The position numbers and the translations under genes were made by a program. Of a stretch of 64,000 bases of DNA, positions 22,445-33,239 are shown piece by piece. The notes under the pieces are model-generated. The model made no database searches, was not told the DNA's origin, and worked only from the letters and a program-made list of their open reading frames with translations. How positions within the stretch are numbered: the stretch's first letter is position 1; the number at the start of each line of letters is the position of its first letter. The DNA is from Panagrolaimus kolymaensis (taxonomy: Eukaryota; Nematoda; Chromadorea; Rhabditida; Panagrolaimidae). The stretch lies in assembly GCA_028622995.1 (NCBI GenBank), contig JAJQJQ010000014.1, positions 2,046,001 through 2,110,000 of the forward strand, given 5' to 3'.

Positions 22445-23473
22445 ATTTAAAATAAAAATAAGTTTTCATTGTCTTTGATAATTTTTTATTTTTCTATTTA
22501 TAAATTTAAAAAAAATATGTTAGAAGCTGATTTTGTGATTATGTTAATATTTTTTGATAATCTTGCTTTTTGAATTGACAAAACTTTGTATTTTTTAAAT
22601 CAAAAAAAGTAGCCTGAGGCCATACATAAAACATCTTTTTTTTTCTTTTAAATAATTACGTCTCCAAATTTACTGCTGCCATACTTTTATTTTGTTTCTC
22701 ATTACTCAACTATAAATGATTCAACAACAAAAAATAATAAGTTTCTTATAATTTATTTATTTCTTTAATTCATTTAAGTTCACTAAACTCAAAGTATTTG
22801 TTTTGAAAAGACGTTGTCGTTTCCTCGTTCGAAGAAGAAGAAAAACGGATTTCCTTAAACGTGTTTTTGGGATAATTGCGCACCGAGAATAATCACTTTA
22901 TCCCTTTAATTATGTATATCTTGTATTTGTCACAAATAAAAGTGATTAATAAATATAATAGAAAAAGTTTAGAAACCAAATAAGTTTGGGAAACATTGTT
23001 TTCGAAGAAATAGGAGTATTAAAAAACATGTTTTTTTATATGAGAAACATAATTGCCCTGAAAACTTTTTTGTACTTTTCTTTCTCGTAAGTTAATTAAA
23101 AACTGGTATACATAGATTAAATAAACCTTAATACATTTTTTAAAAGACGTTATTTCCTGAAGGGGAAATGAACTTTTTTATGTCACCTAATTACACCATA
23201 AAAAATTACTGTAAAAGTTTTTTTATTTTTTATATATAAAATATGGTAACAAAAAAAATTGGTGTCAGATTAATGCAAAGTGTTTATAAATCCACAATTT
23301 TTTAATAATGTCCTTTTATTTTTTCTGATTTATACATATATTAAAAACTTATCTAAAAAACACAAACAAAAAATAATAAAACAATCAAGAAAAAATAATC
23401 AAAAAAATAATAAATTCATTAAATAAATTAATTAAATAAAAAAATATTTTTTTTTTTAATTATAAAGTTGTTT
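22445..23473. other. Intergenic region between convergent genes
   Basis: About 1 kb of AT-rich DNA between the 3' end of the glutathione-synthetase-like gene and the 3' end of the Srt gene. I found no remaining synthetase exons here. Runs of AATAAA-like motifs on both strands could supply the poly(A) signals. Confidence 0.55.
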
Positions 23474-25625
23474 TTATATCTCATATTTATTTTGTTTTTT
23501 ATTATTATTTATTGTTGAATTTGTAGTTTGATGATTTCCAGAAATTTTGGGAGGTGGAAGTTGAGCCGTTGTTGATACAGCATTAATTGGTTGAAGCTTA
23601 ATCATTTTAAATACTCTACGTCGAATACTTTTATTTAAAACTAAATAAATAATTGATGGAAAACCTATAATAAAAAAAATTATTCCGAATTATTTGAATG
23701 AAAAAAATTATGGTAGCCAAAATAAAATTTTTTCTTACCATGAATACACATCCAACCAAATTGTGAAAATTGCATAATTAATTTGGGTGTGGGAAAATGT
23801 TGTTCATACACGTAAATAAGGGCGCAAGTAAAATTCATAAATGACATAATAAAAACTTGAAAAAATATTGGTTTATCAGAAAATGAAAAAGTTCGAGTAC
23901 TTTTAGAACCAAATTTTTTCATACATAAATTTGATACAAAAATAGCGTACAAAATGGCTAATAAAAATGCGATGCTGATATTGTGGATGTCATGGAAAAG
24001 GTTGACATACTAAAAAGATTAAGAAAAATGTTTAAAAATATTTGTAAAAGAATAAGTGCTTTGATTTTTGACAAATTCGAATGAAAAAAATTTGCATATA
24101 ATCCAAAAGAAATTTATAAAGGCACCGAAAAATGGTATAAAAAAATTCGAAAAGTTTATAAAAAAATATTTTACTGAAGCTTCAAAAAAAGTATTTAAAT
24201 TTGTTTCATATTTTTGTTAAAGAATCTAATAAAAATTTTAGACTACATGAAACACAAAAAAAGCATGAAACTTAACTAATTTTAGTCACATTTCTCATTA
24301 TTACTACGATACTTTTTATAGCCTAAATTTATTATTTTTCTTTTATTTTAAGCCTACAACTTTCTTAGAAACTTTCTATGCAAATAAATAGTTTTTGTAT
24401 TTTATCAAAATACATAACTCCAAAAATGATGGTGGCATGTATTCAAAAATAAAAACTACGTAGATGAGAGATATTTTTGGCAAAAAAAAAACGCATGCAT
24501 TTTTTACCTTTTATAGTTCCGTGATACCTTTTCCAGAAAAAAAATTGTTTCTATCTTCAAAATTTTTTTTCAACTAAAAAAATCTGTTTCGATTTAAAAA
24601 TATCCGAGCAAGACAAGAAGAATTATTTTTCGTTCTAGGACTATTTAATTATAAACAAAAAGTTTTAATATTTCTTATCAAATTCTAAGTTTTTTTGGTT
24701 AGAGAAAAATAATAAATTATTATTTGATTTTTTTAAAATTTCCCTTTCGACTGAATTTTAAGACAAATCTAAAAAACACTTACGTCATGCCCAGTTGATG
24801 GATATCCTGCATGTGGATTAAGTAACCATACACCATAAAAAGCACTAAAGGTAACCGAAGGAGTACAAAACGAAATAATTATTGCATGAACAAATGAAAA
24901 ACTAATCATAAAATATGTAGATTTTTTAGTAAAAATTTTTGCACATAATTTTGGGTTTACCATTGTTAAACAACGATTTAAAGCTAAAATTACAGCTAAA
25001 TCACTTTCAGCCATCCATGCTCCAAGTGCAAATGGTCCCATCCATAGCATGAAATTCGGCATGGAACAATATACTGCTCCAATAATAGCAAAATATCCAG
25101 TGAGTAAACCATTGATAGAAATAGCAAAAACATCCACGATCGAAATCACAGACATAAGTTTATAGCAAGTTTGTTTTTGAAAATGTGATTGCCAAAGAAC
25201 TGGGATTACAAGAAAATAAAGAGCCTAAAAATATTTAAATCAAAAATTTGAAAAAATTTGTTTTGCAGCGACAATTTATTTAAAATAAGCAAATATCCAC
25301 TTTTTTAATTCTTTAAAATTTCAAAAAAATATGCAAATTATTTTTTTCTAAAGTATCCAATCAAAAAAATATTCAAAAATAGTAAAAACAGCGAAAATAA
25401 GAAAAAAAAACTGTTGTTTAAATTTTTCTTTGCACTTTTATGGACTAAAAAAAGGCCCCAATAAATATTGCTAAGGAAACTCACTTGAAATATTAAAGCT
25501 CCAATAATCATTATAATTCCATAAAATACATCTTTTCGCTCTTCAATGGGATGTAAGTTAATATTATAATAAGAACAATTATATAATTTTTTAAAACTTT
25601 GTTGATCAAATAAATAATTATTCAT
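23474..25625 (-). CDS. Serpentine receptor class T (Srt) chemoreceptor, 347 aa
   Basis: Exons on the minus strand are 25625-25485, 25224-24784, 24009-23739 and 23664-23474 (phases 0,0,1). The product has Srt hallmarks: N-terminal MNNYLF...YNCS with a following acidic segment, the TM1 region FYGIIMIIGALIFQ, CYKLMSVISIVDVFAISINGL, GYFAIIGAVYCSMPNF, LALNRCLTMVNPKL, YVNLFHDIHNISIAFLLAI, and WMCIHGFPSIIYLVLNKSIRRRV in the last TM. Seven hydrophobic segments are present. The C-terminal tail is Asn/Gln-rich. All splice sites are consensus except ordinary variation. An ATG at 25664 would add 13 residues; I chose 25625 because Srt proteins usually start close to the YLF motif. It probably acts as a chemosensory GPCR in sensory neurons (family knowledge). 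Confidence 0.9.
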
Positions 25626-26678
25626 CCTTCTTATTTTTTTGTTAGAGAATTTCTTTAAAAACAAGCTACAGTAAATATTTTAAGACTGATAAATAAAGAC
25701 GAAAGAAACTTTATTTAAAAAATATAAATAAACAAGGATTTTTTCGATGAGAAAAAACTTTAAAAATTCACAAAATGTTTGTTGAACTTTTAAACTTTTA
25801 TGAAGGTAGGTAGGCTTTTCTAATATCTAAGCTGAAAAAAGTATAAAATAACCGACCAAAAATGAATGAATATTTTTTTATTTTCAAGAACTTTTCTACG
25901 ATTATTTTTTTTTTAATAATATTTATACCAAAGTTTTTAATCTAAATTTAAGCTTTTAATTACTTACTCTCTCGAATAGCCAACCTCCTTGAGCCTATTT
26001 GCTTACTTAGTAATTCTTTTTCCTTTGTTTTTTGTATTTTATCCTATCTCAGCTTTGAGGGAAAGCCTCTGTCTCAGTGTGAAAATTATTATTTTTTTTT
26101 TTTTTATTTGGTCTTTTTTTGATTTCTTTTTATTATTTTTTACTTTACTTGGAAAATTGGAGAAAAGTTATTGTATTGGAGCCTGGAAAAAAAAACAAGG
26201 ATACAAAATTCTTGATAAATATTGCACTTATAAAGGAAAAAATGTAGTTTAGTTTTGTTTAATTATTTCAACTTGCACGAATAAGAAAAACACACATCAT
26301 TGTATTTTATATTTTTATTCTAAAAAGAAAAATAATAATAAAAAAGCCATTGTTTTATTTTGGAACAAAGAATGAAAAAATATAAAATCCACAAAAAAAA
26401 TACAAACTGTAAATAGAAAAATGTTGAAAGAAAGAAGAAATGTCGTTCTTAAAAAATGAAAAATAAAAACACAAAACAACAATAATTTCGAAGCAAAAGT
26501 ATTAAAATTAGTATATTTTGTTACCGTGTAACAGATTACTCTCCTCGTAATTAAAGCATTTTGTTGTTTGTTTTAAATGTTATCTTTTAAAAGTTACATA
26601 TACACATATATTTATTTATTTATTCATTCCAACAATATAATACATAAAAGTTATAAATAAACAAGTCGATTAAGTTCT
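25626..26678. other. Intergenic region upstream of the Srt gene
   Basis: No supported gene. The frame at 25989-26252 has no ATG and is Phe-rich. The stretch 26300-26640 is the likely 3' flank of the ET-like gene on the minus strand. Confidence 0.5.
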
Positions 26679-27361
26679 TTACCATCCATACATAAAAATC
26701 CGTCCAATGACTATCATTCCAACAAGTTTGATTGCATTCATTTTTGTTGTTTCATAGATTCCATCAGTTACATCTTGAATTTTATGATCACTTTTATCAA
26801 CTGGTTTTTTATTAACTGGAATATGCCGTCTATCAGATAACGCCATACCACCATTAGGTTTACATTTAACATTTGAAAGCTTTGTTGGTCGATATTTCTG
26901 AAAAAAATAAATACACTTAAAAGAGCAAAGAAAAAAATAAACTAACTCCAATATCAGGGACACAAAATTGTGGTGTTTTGGAACATCCTACCTCCCATTC
27001 TTTGACAGAATTATCACCATCTTTAACCTTACGCAAATAGTATCATCATTAAGGCATCCATGACCAAAATAAAATACACCATCTTTTACACATTTATAAC
27101 TAGAGCAAAAATCCCAAGGACATTCAGCATAAAGCATTTCAGCTAAAAATTTATATAAATATTTTTAAAGTATTCAAAAAAAAGGTAATAGAAATACTTA
27201 CTTGTTTGTTCATCATTTTTTGTAACACATGTATGTTGTTCGATGCATTCATCATCATGTTCTTTTTCTATAACTCGAATTGGAGCAATTACTAAAGATG
27301 GAAGAAGAATAAAAATGAGAAGAAACAAAGCGGCAACGGCAACAGAGTAGACGACTTTCAT
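26679..27361 (-). pseudogene. ET-like secreted Cys-rich protein with a 1-nt deletion in exon 2
   Basis: Exons on the minus strand are 27361-27202, 27142-26947 and 26897-26679. Exon 1 encodes a strong signal peptide (MKVVYSVAVAALFLLIFILL) and C-x5-C. Exon 2 has the core CPWDFCSSYKCVKDG...FGHGC, then the frame breaks: after TICV the original frame stops, while shifting by one base gives KVKDGDNSVKEWEVGC...FCVPDIG up to a GTTAGT donor. Exon 2 is 196 nt, versus 197 nt in both the 14.2-kb and 37.6-kb paralogues, so a single-base deletion explains the break. Exon 3 is in phase with the shifted frame and ends in the family's hydrophobic tail (IKLVGMIVIGRIFMYGW). It may be a young pseudogene or an assembly indel. 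An ATG three codons upstream (27370) is also in frame. Confidence 0.7.
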
Positions 27362-27370
27362 GATTGACAA

Positions 27371-28177
27371 GGAAAAAAAATGAGAAGGTTGAAATTTTGG
27401 AAAATTAAAAAAGGAATTTTGAAAAAAGCAAAGAAAATCAAAAAAATGCTAGAATACAAAAAAAATGTATAATTTGCATAAAATACTTTTTTTTGCGCAC
27501 TGAAAAATAGTTGATTTTGCCGAAGGCTTTTTGTGTTTTCATATGCGAAGATGGAGCAATTTTCGTGGAAGCGGAAGCTCAGAAGCACTGTTGAAGCTAA
27601 ATTTTATATTGAAATTCGCTTAAAATATCCAATCTTAAGACAAAAAATAATACGATAACCTGGAAGAGAAATTTTTAAATTCAAAAAATGCTATGTTTAG
27701 TTTTACTCAAATTCTTGAAAATCATTTTAATGTTAATCGCATTATTTTTGTTTCATTACCCATATTTTTTGAAAATATTCTTTATCTGTTTCAATAAAAT
27801 GTAAAAGTATTTATTTTTGAAGAAAAAAGTTTGCGTTTGTTTTTTTTTGCTTGAAACTTAAAAATAAAGAAAAAAGGAATGAAAAAAACAAGCTTTGATT
27901 TTGCATCATTTTTCTTTTTTTAATATTTCGCCTGAAGGGATAACAAAAAAAATATCCTTTTTGATTATATTCTTTTTTTCAAACTGCAGCTGATCTTATG
28001 ATGTTTTATTTTAAACTGATAACTTTATAGGTTAAACGAAAAAAAGAAAAAAGGGGATTTCCGTTAATGAAAAATATGCAAAAAAATGATTTTTTCGTGA
28101 TCTCTCTTCCAAAAATAATTTTTCTTATTCGGTAAACAAACATCAGCGTCACGATCACCGCCATGGGAAAAAATGAG
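27371..28177. other. Divergent intergenic region
   Basis: It lies between the ET-like gene (minus) and the small-peptide gene (plus), so it holds both promoters. No exon is supported; the frame 27358-27588 (minus) is the 5' flank of the ET-like gene read through. Confidence 0.5.
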
Positions 28178-28185
28178 TATATAAA
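28178..28185 (+). promoter_or_regulatory. TATA box
   Basis: TATATAAA lies 59 bp upstream of the ATG of the small-peptide gene, preceded by an unusually GC-rich tract (CGTCACGATCACCGCC). Its position fits a core promoter with a 5' UTR of about 30 nt. Confidence 0.5.
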
Positions 28186-28243
28186 CTTTTATTTTTTTGA
28201 GAAAGATAACACTCAAATTTAGAAAACTTTGGGTGTTTCAAAG

Positions 28244-28423
28244 ATGTCTTTGAAGGTTTATCTAATTTTATTAGTTCTTATTTTTGCTTTTATGGCGGTT
28301 GCTGAAGCCCAATTTGGTGGTTATGGAGGCGGATTTAGACCATGGCGCAGATATCATCGTTTCCATCCTCTTCGGCCACGATATGGTTTTGGTTATGGCG
28401 GATATTATCCTTATTATGGATAG
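28244..28423 (+). CDS. Small secreted Gly/Tyr-rich peptide (59 aa)
   Basis: A single exon encodes a clear signal peptide (MSLKVYLILLVLIFAFMAVA, cleavage after AEA) and a mature part of about 36 residues, QFGGYGGGF...GFGYGGYYPYYG, rich in Gly, Tyr, Arg and His and without Cys. The composition resembles nematode NLP/caenacin-type epidermal peptides (GGYG/GYGGY repeats), but it has a basic PWRRYHRFHP middle and no dibasic-flanked repeats, so a structural or cuticle peptide is equally possible. TATATAAA lies 59 bp upstream. The next gene on the right ends on the opposite strand only 127 bp away. Confidence 0.75.
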   Translation: MSLKVYLILLVLIFAFMAVAEAQFGGYGGGFRPWRRYHRFHPLRPRYGFGYGGYYPYYG

Positions 28424-28549
28424 ATTCATTCGAAAAAAACCTTTTTTCAATTATTTAAATTTAAAACTCATATGTATGTAAAAAACTTTGGTTGTTTGTG
28501 GAAAAAAAAAAAATTATTTTTATATCAAAATTGCATTTCGAAAAACAAA

Positions 28550-29764
28550 TTATGTATGAAATACGGAGTTGCTAGTTTTAATTCCAATCATTTGTTTCAC
28601 CCTTTGTCGATATGGAGTAATTATAAATATAGCTGCCAATGGATTAACCATAGTCGTCCAACCAAGAAAAAAAGATAAAATCAAAGAAATATTCAAATTT
28701 TCTATTTTAAAAAAGAACATTGCTATTAAAGCCAAAATTGGAATATTTGCTATTAATAATGGACTTACAGCCTGAAAAAATGAGACTAGTTTTTATTTTT
28801 GGGATGAAAGATAACTTTTTATGAAGCACTCTGGTCTAAAAATACTTGCCTGAATTATTAAAGTTTTATGTAATTTTTTATTCATGATTTTCGTTTCACT
28901 ATGAGTCGCTGCATGTAGTTTTAATTTTCGAGAAATTTGTATACCAAAAGAAACCGCTAAACTATAACATACAATAATGGATGAGACTACGTTGCTATAT
29001 GTCACCAGGAATGAAAGTGAATTCTAGAAAAAAAACTTATTATTTTAATTTATTTTCCTTAATTTTTTGTATAAAACTTTTCTTTATTAACTTTTGCATC
29101 TTACAAGTTTAATTACAACAAAAGTAGGTCCATTTTTATATTCATCCAACCAAAATGTATTTTGAAATACATCTTTATAATCTTCGATGGAAGCAATTAA
29201 AGGTTGAAAACACCACATTAAACCCAAAAATACTAAAATTGCAATTATGAATAATATTAAATAAACTTTAAGTATCCTCTTTGAAGATATTGGTGATTCT
29301 CTGCAAAAATGTAAGCTTAAAAAACGTAAGTTCTAGAAATGTGGAAAATATCAAACTTGCAAATAGTCATATATCGAATATAAAAAAGTGCGCAAATGGA
29401 ATTCATACTAAAAATAATTAAAGAACTATCAATGCAAACAAGAATGCATCCAATTTCAAATCCAAAGTGACTCAATAAACCTCCAACCACCACGTAAATG
29501 GTTCGATCATTATTAAAAACTTGCTGAAAAAACAAAAAATTAAATAAGAATATTTTAGATATGGATTTTTACTGGTTGAGTCAAAACAGTGGCAATTGAT
29601 GTAATTAATTCCAAAATACAATTAGGGATTAAAATAATTTTAATGTCTTTAAGAGCAACTTTTTTAACTTTTATAATTAAATAGAGTAATAAAATATTGC
29701 AAAATATTGCAATAAATCCGGCTATGGTGTCATTATAATAAAGTAATTTGAGCAATAAAGTCAT
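28550..29764 (-). CDS. Str-superfamily 7TM chemoreceptor, copy A (316 aa)
   Basis: Minus-strand exons are 29764-29573, 29523-29357, 29300-29105, 29023-28850 and 28771-28550 (phases 0,2,0,0), exactly the exon lengths of copy B (192,167,196,174,222). Seven hydrophobic segments; TM1 NILLLYLIIKV, FYIRYMTICK after TM3, KLHKTLIIQAVSPLLIANIP before TM6, and NPLAAIFIITPYRQRV at the end of TM7 match the Str superfamily (Srd/Srh/Sri/Srj/Str). I do not assign the class. The donor of intron 4 is GC (CAG|GCAAGT) instead of GT, and that of intron 2 is GTTTGA. Exons 2 and 5 are almost identical to copy B at protein level while exons 1, 3 and 4 have diverged. It is intact and head-to-head with copy B. Confidence 0.85.
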
Positions 29765-30650
29765 GGCCCTTCTTCAGTAGTTTAAATATGAAATGACAGT
29801 GATGGACGCTTCTCTTAAATTAATCAATATGTGAAAAAAGCTTCTAAATCTTATTTGGGTGGTAAAAAAAAATGGACTAAAAAAAGCAAAGTATTATTAA
29901 TCTCTGGCAAATCGAATTAAAAATTAGTACCTTTTATTTCTTTTATATTCCTTTTTTTTCCACCCACTTGCGCTTGCTTTATTTATTTCCTTCGTTTTTC
30001 GTACACTAGCACCAATATGTACTTATGTATTTTTCCATATGCCCTAACCCATATTATTAACAACATTTACACACATAAAAAAGCCATCATTTTTTTATTT
30101 TTTTTATTCTAAAATTACTCTTCAACTTTTTTAAACAGAAGTCACGTTTATATTTGTTTTTTTACTGTAAATTAAATTATGGTACTAAGAATCAAAGTTC
30201 CATTTTTTACACTTTGAAGTATCAGAAATTTTTTTTTCTATATTTCTTAACAACCAAAAAAAACTAACACTCACACATACATGCTTATTATAATTTGATT
30301 TTGAGGTAGATAGGTGCATTGTAGTAAAAGCTCACACATTTGCACAACAAAAAAAACTTTTTAAAATTATGCCCTGTATACTTAAAATGTGTCATGTTTT
30401 TTTCTTCTAAAATGAAAAAAAAATTTGATGACTTTTTTTCTTCTATTGTGTATTTATTGAGTACACCTGTAAAATAAATAAACCCCCTTACATTTGGCAG
30501 AAAAATGGGCAACTTATTTTTTTTTCATGATTTAATTTAAAGTTAAATAAAAATATTATATAACCCACGCTTTTTTTTCTTCACATTAGTTTTCAAATTG
30601 CTGTTTTAAAATAAGAATATTTTTTATTCCATGAGCTTGTTGGTGGTGCC
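29765..30650. promoter_or_regulatory. Shared divergent upstream region of the receptor pair
   Basis: The 886 bp between the two start codons must carry both promoters. It is AT-rich with CA-rich patches (near 30050-30080 and 30262-30285). I see no duplicated promoter block at either end and no exon. Confidence 0.45.
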
Positions 30651-31893
30651 ATGACTTTATTATTAAAACTCTTATTTTTTAATGACACTATCGCTGAAAT
30701 CATTGCAATATGTTCCAATATTTTTTTATTATATTTAATTTTAAGTGTAAAGAAAATTTCAATAAAAGATATTAAAATTATTTTGATTCCAAACTGTATT
30801 TTGGAATTAATTACTTCCATTATCACGCTTTTAACACAGCCTGTAAGTGGCATATATTTTTATTTTAAAGTTCTTACGTAAATCATTTTTCAGCAAGTTT
30901 TTAATAATGATCGAACAATTTACGTGGTTGTTGGAGGTTTATTGAGTCACTTTGGATTTGAAATTGGATGCATTCTTGTTTGCATTGATAGTTCTTTAAT
31001 TATTTTTAGTATGAATTCCATTTGCGCACTTTTTTATATTCGGTACATGACTATTTGCAAGTAAGGTTTTTTTTTAACTTTTCTATCAAACATGTCTTAT
31101 TACTTATTTCAAGTTTTATCCCTAATCCTTCTCATTTTTTAGAGGTTCAGCCGTATCTTTAAAACGTATACTTCAAGTTTATTCCATATTATTAATTATA
31201 TCAATATTTGTATTTTCTGGATATGTATGGTGCCTTTTACCTTTAATTGCTTCAATAGAAGATTATAAAGATGTATTTCAAAATTCATTTTGGTTGGATG
31301 AATATAAAAATGGACCTACTTTTGTTGTAATTGAACTTGTAAGACGCAAAATGTAGTCTAATATCCAAAAGTTTAAAGAAAAAAATTATTTTTAGGATTC
31401 ATATTCATTTCTTGTAACATTTAGTAATCTCATCTCCTTCACTGTAGTTAGTTATAGTTTAGCAGTATATTTTGGTATTAAAATATCACAAAAATTAAAA
31501 GAACATGCTGCAAATTTTAATAAAGCAAAAATTATGAGTAAAAAATTGCATAAAACTTTAATAATTCAAGTAAGTTTTTTTAACTAAAAAAACTAATTCT
31601 TAGACCCAAAATAGTTTCATATATAATTTTTGCTCTGTTCCGAAAAATAATAAAGTAGCTTTTCTTTTCAGGCTGTGAGCCCATTATTAATAGCAAATAT
31701 TCCAATTTTGGCTTTAATAGCAATGTTCTTTTTTAAAATAGAAAATTTGAATATTTCTTTGATTTTATCTTTTTTTCTTGGTTGGACGACTATGGTTAAT
31801 CCATTGGCAGCTATATTTATAATTACTCCATATCGACAAAGGGTGAAACAAATGATTGGAATTAAAACTAGTAGTTCCGTGTTTCATACATAA
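30651..31893 (+). CDS. Str-superfamily 7TM chemoreceptor, copy B (316 aa)
   Basis: Exons are 30651-30842, 30894-31060, 31143-31338, 31396-31569 and 31672-31893 (phases 0,2,0,0), all with GT/AG sites. The layout is as in copy A: N-terminal TM1 with NIFLLYLILSV, VYVVVGG-like TM2-3 region, FYIRYMTICK, an extracellular acidic loop (ASIEDYKDVFQN...DEYKNGP), a basic third inner loop ending KLHKTLIIQ, and NPLAAIFIITPYRQRV. It is probably a sensory GPCR by family knowledge. The pair forms an inverted duplication with the start codons facing away from each other across a common upstream region. Confidence 0.88.
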
Positions 31894-32132
31894 ATTTGTA
31901 TTTTTTCTTTTAAAGGCATTTTGATAATAAAAAATAACTGCCCTTGTTTTAAAAGCTAATAAATTTATTAGAATTAAAAATTTATTTTTTCAGAAAAATA
32001 AAAACCAAGAAAAAATTATTTTAGAAAATAACAAACAAACAGCAAAAAAAAACACAAAAATTGAATAATTAATTTTATACTTTTGATGGTTTATAATTGA
32101 TTGGTTCACAATTATGTGGAATGCATCCCATT

Positions 32133-32508
32133 TTACCGCATTTTTTTGAATAATTCATTTATTTCTTTCGAACCATGTTCATTTGGAAAAACCAATGCTA
32201 AGCCATTGGATTCATTTTCACTTGAAAATACAATAAAAATGTTCTAAAAAAATTTGGGAGAGTTAGCTTTGTTTTAAATCGGTGGGGTGGGAACGTACAT
32301 TTTTCAAGTAAAACTTTTGATTGATTAGGGTTACATCAATTTCTAAATCTAAAAAAAGAAATTGAAAATCAGCTTATAAATTTTAAAAAAATATATAAAA
32401 ATTTAATACCTTCGGCAACAGCTTCAAATTTTTTATTTTCTATATCAATTTTATACTCACAATCTTGAAAATACAAAACTTCGCTATCAGCTGAAAATTC
32501 AATTAATT
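32133..32508 (-). pseudogene. Remnant of the N-domain family
   Basis: Three minus-strand exons are readable: 32508-32410, 32348-32299 and 32243-32133. Together they give LIEFSADSEVLYFQDC..., DLEIDVTLINQKFYLKN| and NIFIVFSSENESNGLALVFP. These align with the N-terminal domains at 51 and 60 kb, and the introns fall at the same two places with the same phases (1 and 0). No start exon with the required phase is visible upstream, and the frame stops (MR-stop) 37 codons into the last exon. A different frame continues as CGKMGCIPHNCEPINYK then stops, so a 1-nt shift near 32140 is possible. No CxxC...HxC modules follow. I call it a partial, probably dead copy. Confidence 0.6.
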
Positions 32509-33239
32509 CTGGAATTTTTTATTTTATAATTGAAAATGAATAAAGAATCTTACTAAAAAAATCACAATCGCCAATGAATATGGGATGGAGATAAGAAAAC
32601 AATTTAAAAGTTGCTTTGAGGTAAAATGGTTTGGAGAAAAATAATCTAGAAAAAACCAAAAACACTTCAAAAAAAAAATGTTCTTTGAAGCTACAATAAG
32701 GTCAAACGCCACAATAACAATCTCTTTTGTAATTATGCACTATCGATAGTAAGCAAAAAGGTTGGGTTCTCAAGACTAGTATGAAGAAATGTAATTGTTT
32801 GATAAAAAACATACTAATTTATAAAAAAATTTATCTTTAAAAAATATTTTTAAATTGACATTTGTTATAATATTCGCGCTAATTTTTTTTAAAGAAATAA
32901 ATGACTTGGCCTTTAAAAACCCTTCCACGGTTGCCGCCATTTTTTTTTTGTCGCTCTGTCATTTCTTTTCTTGTCTTCCCTAACTTTGAATAATCTTTAA
33001 TTATTTTGTAAAAAAATAAAAAGCGAAAACAATAGAGCATCATATTTTTTTAAAGATTTTTTGCTGTTAGTTTAGAGATCTTTTTTTTCGTTTGCCTTAT
33101 TTTTAAATTATTTAAATGATTTTAAAAAAATGTTATGTAAATTATAATTTATTTTTATAAAAAAATAAAGAGAAATACATTGTTTTTATTATAAAAAAAA
33201 AAGAATAGCAAAAAAATTAATGGAGCAGATTTAGCTTTC
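32509..33239. other. Intergenic region
   Basis: Upstream side of the N-domain remnant and 3' flank of the next receptor gene. The frame 32524-32712 (minus) is Phe/Leu-rich, lacks an ATG, and does not join the remnant in phase. Nothing else is supported. Confidence 0.5.

Noticed and set aside
25989..26252. 87-codon frame upstream of the Srt gene
   Set aside because: Starts without ATG, Phe-rich, no domain.
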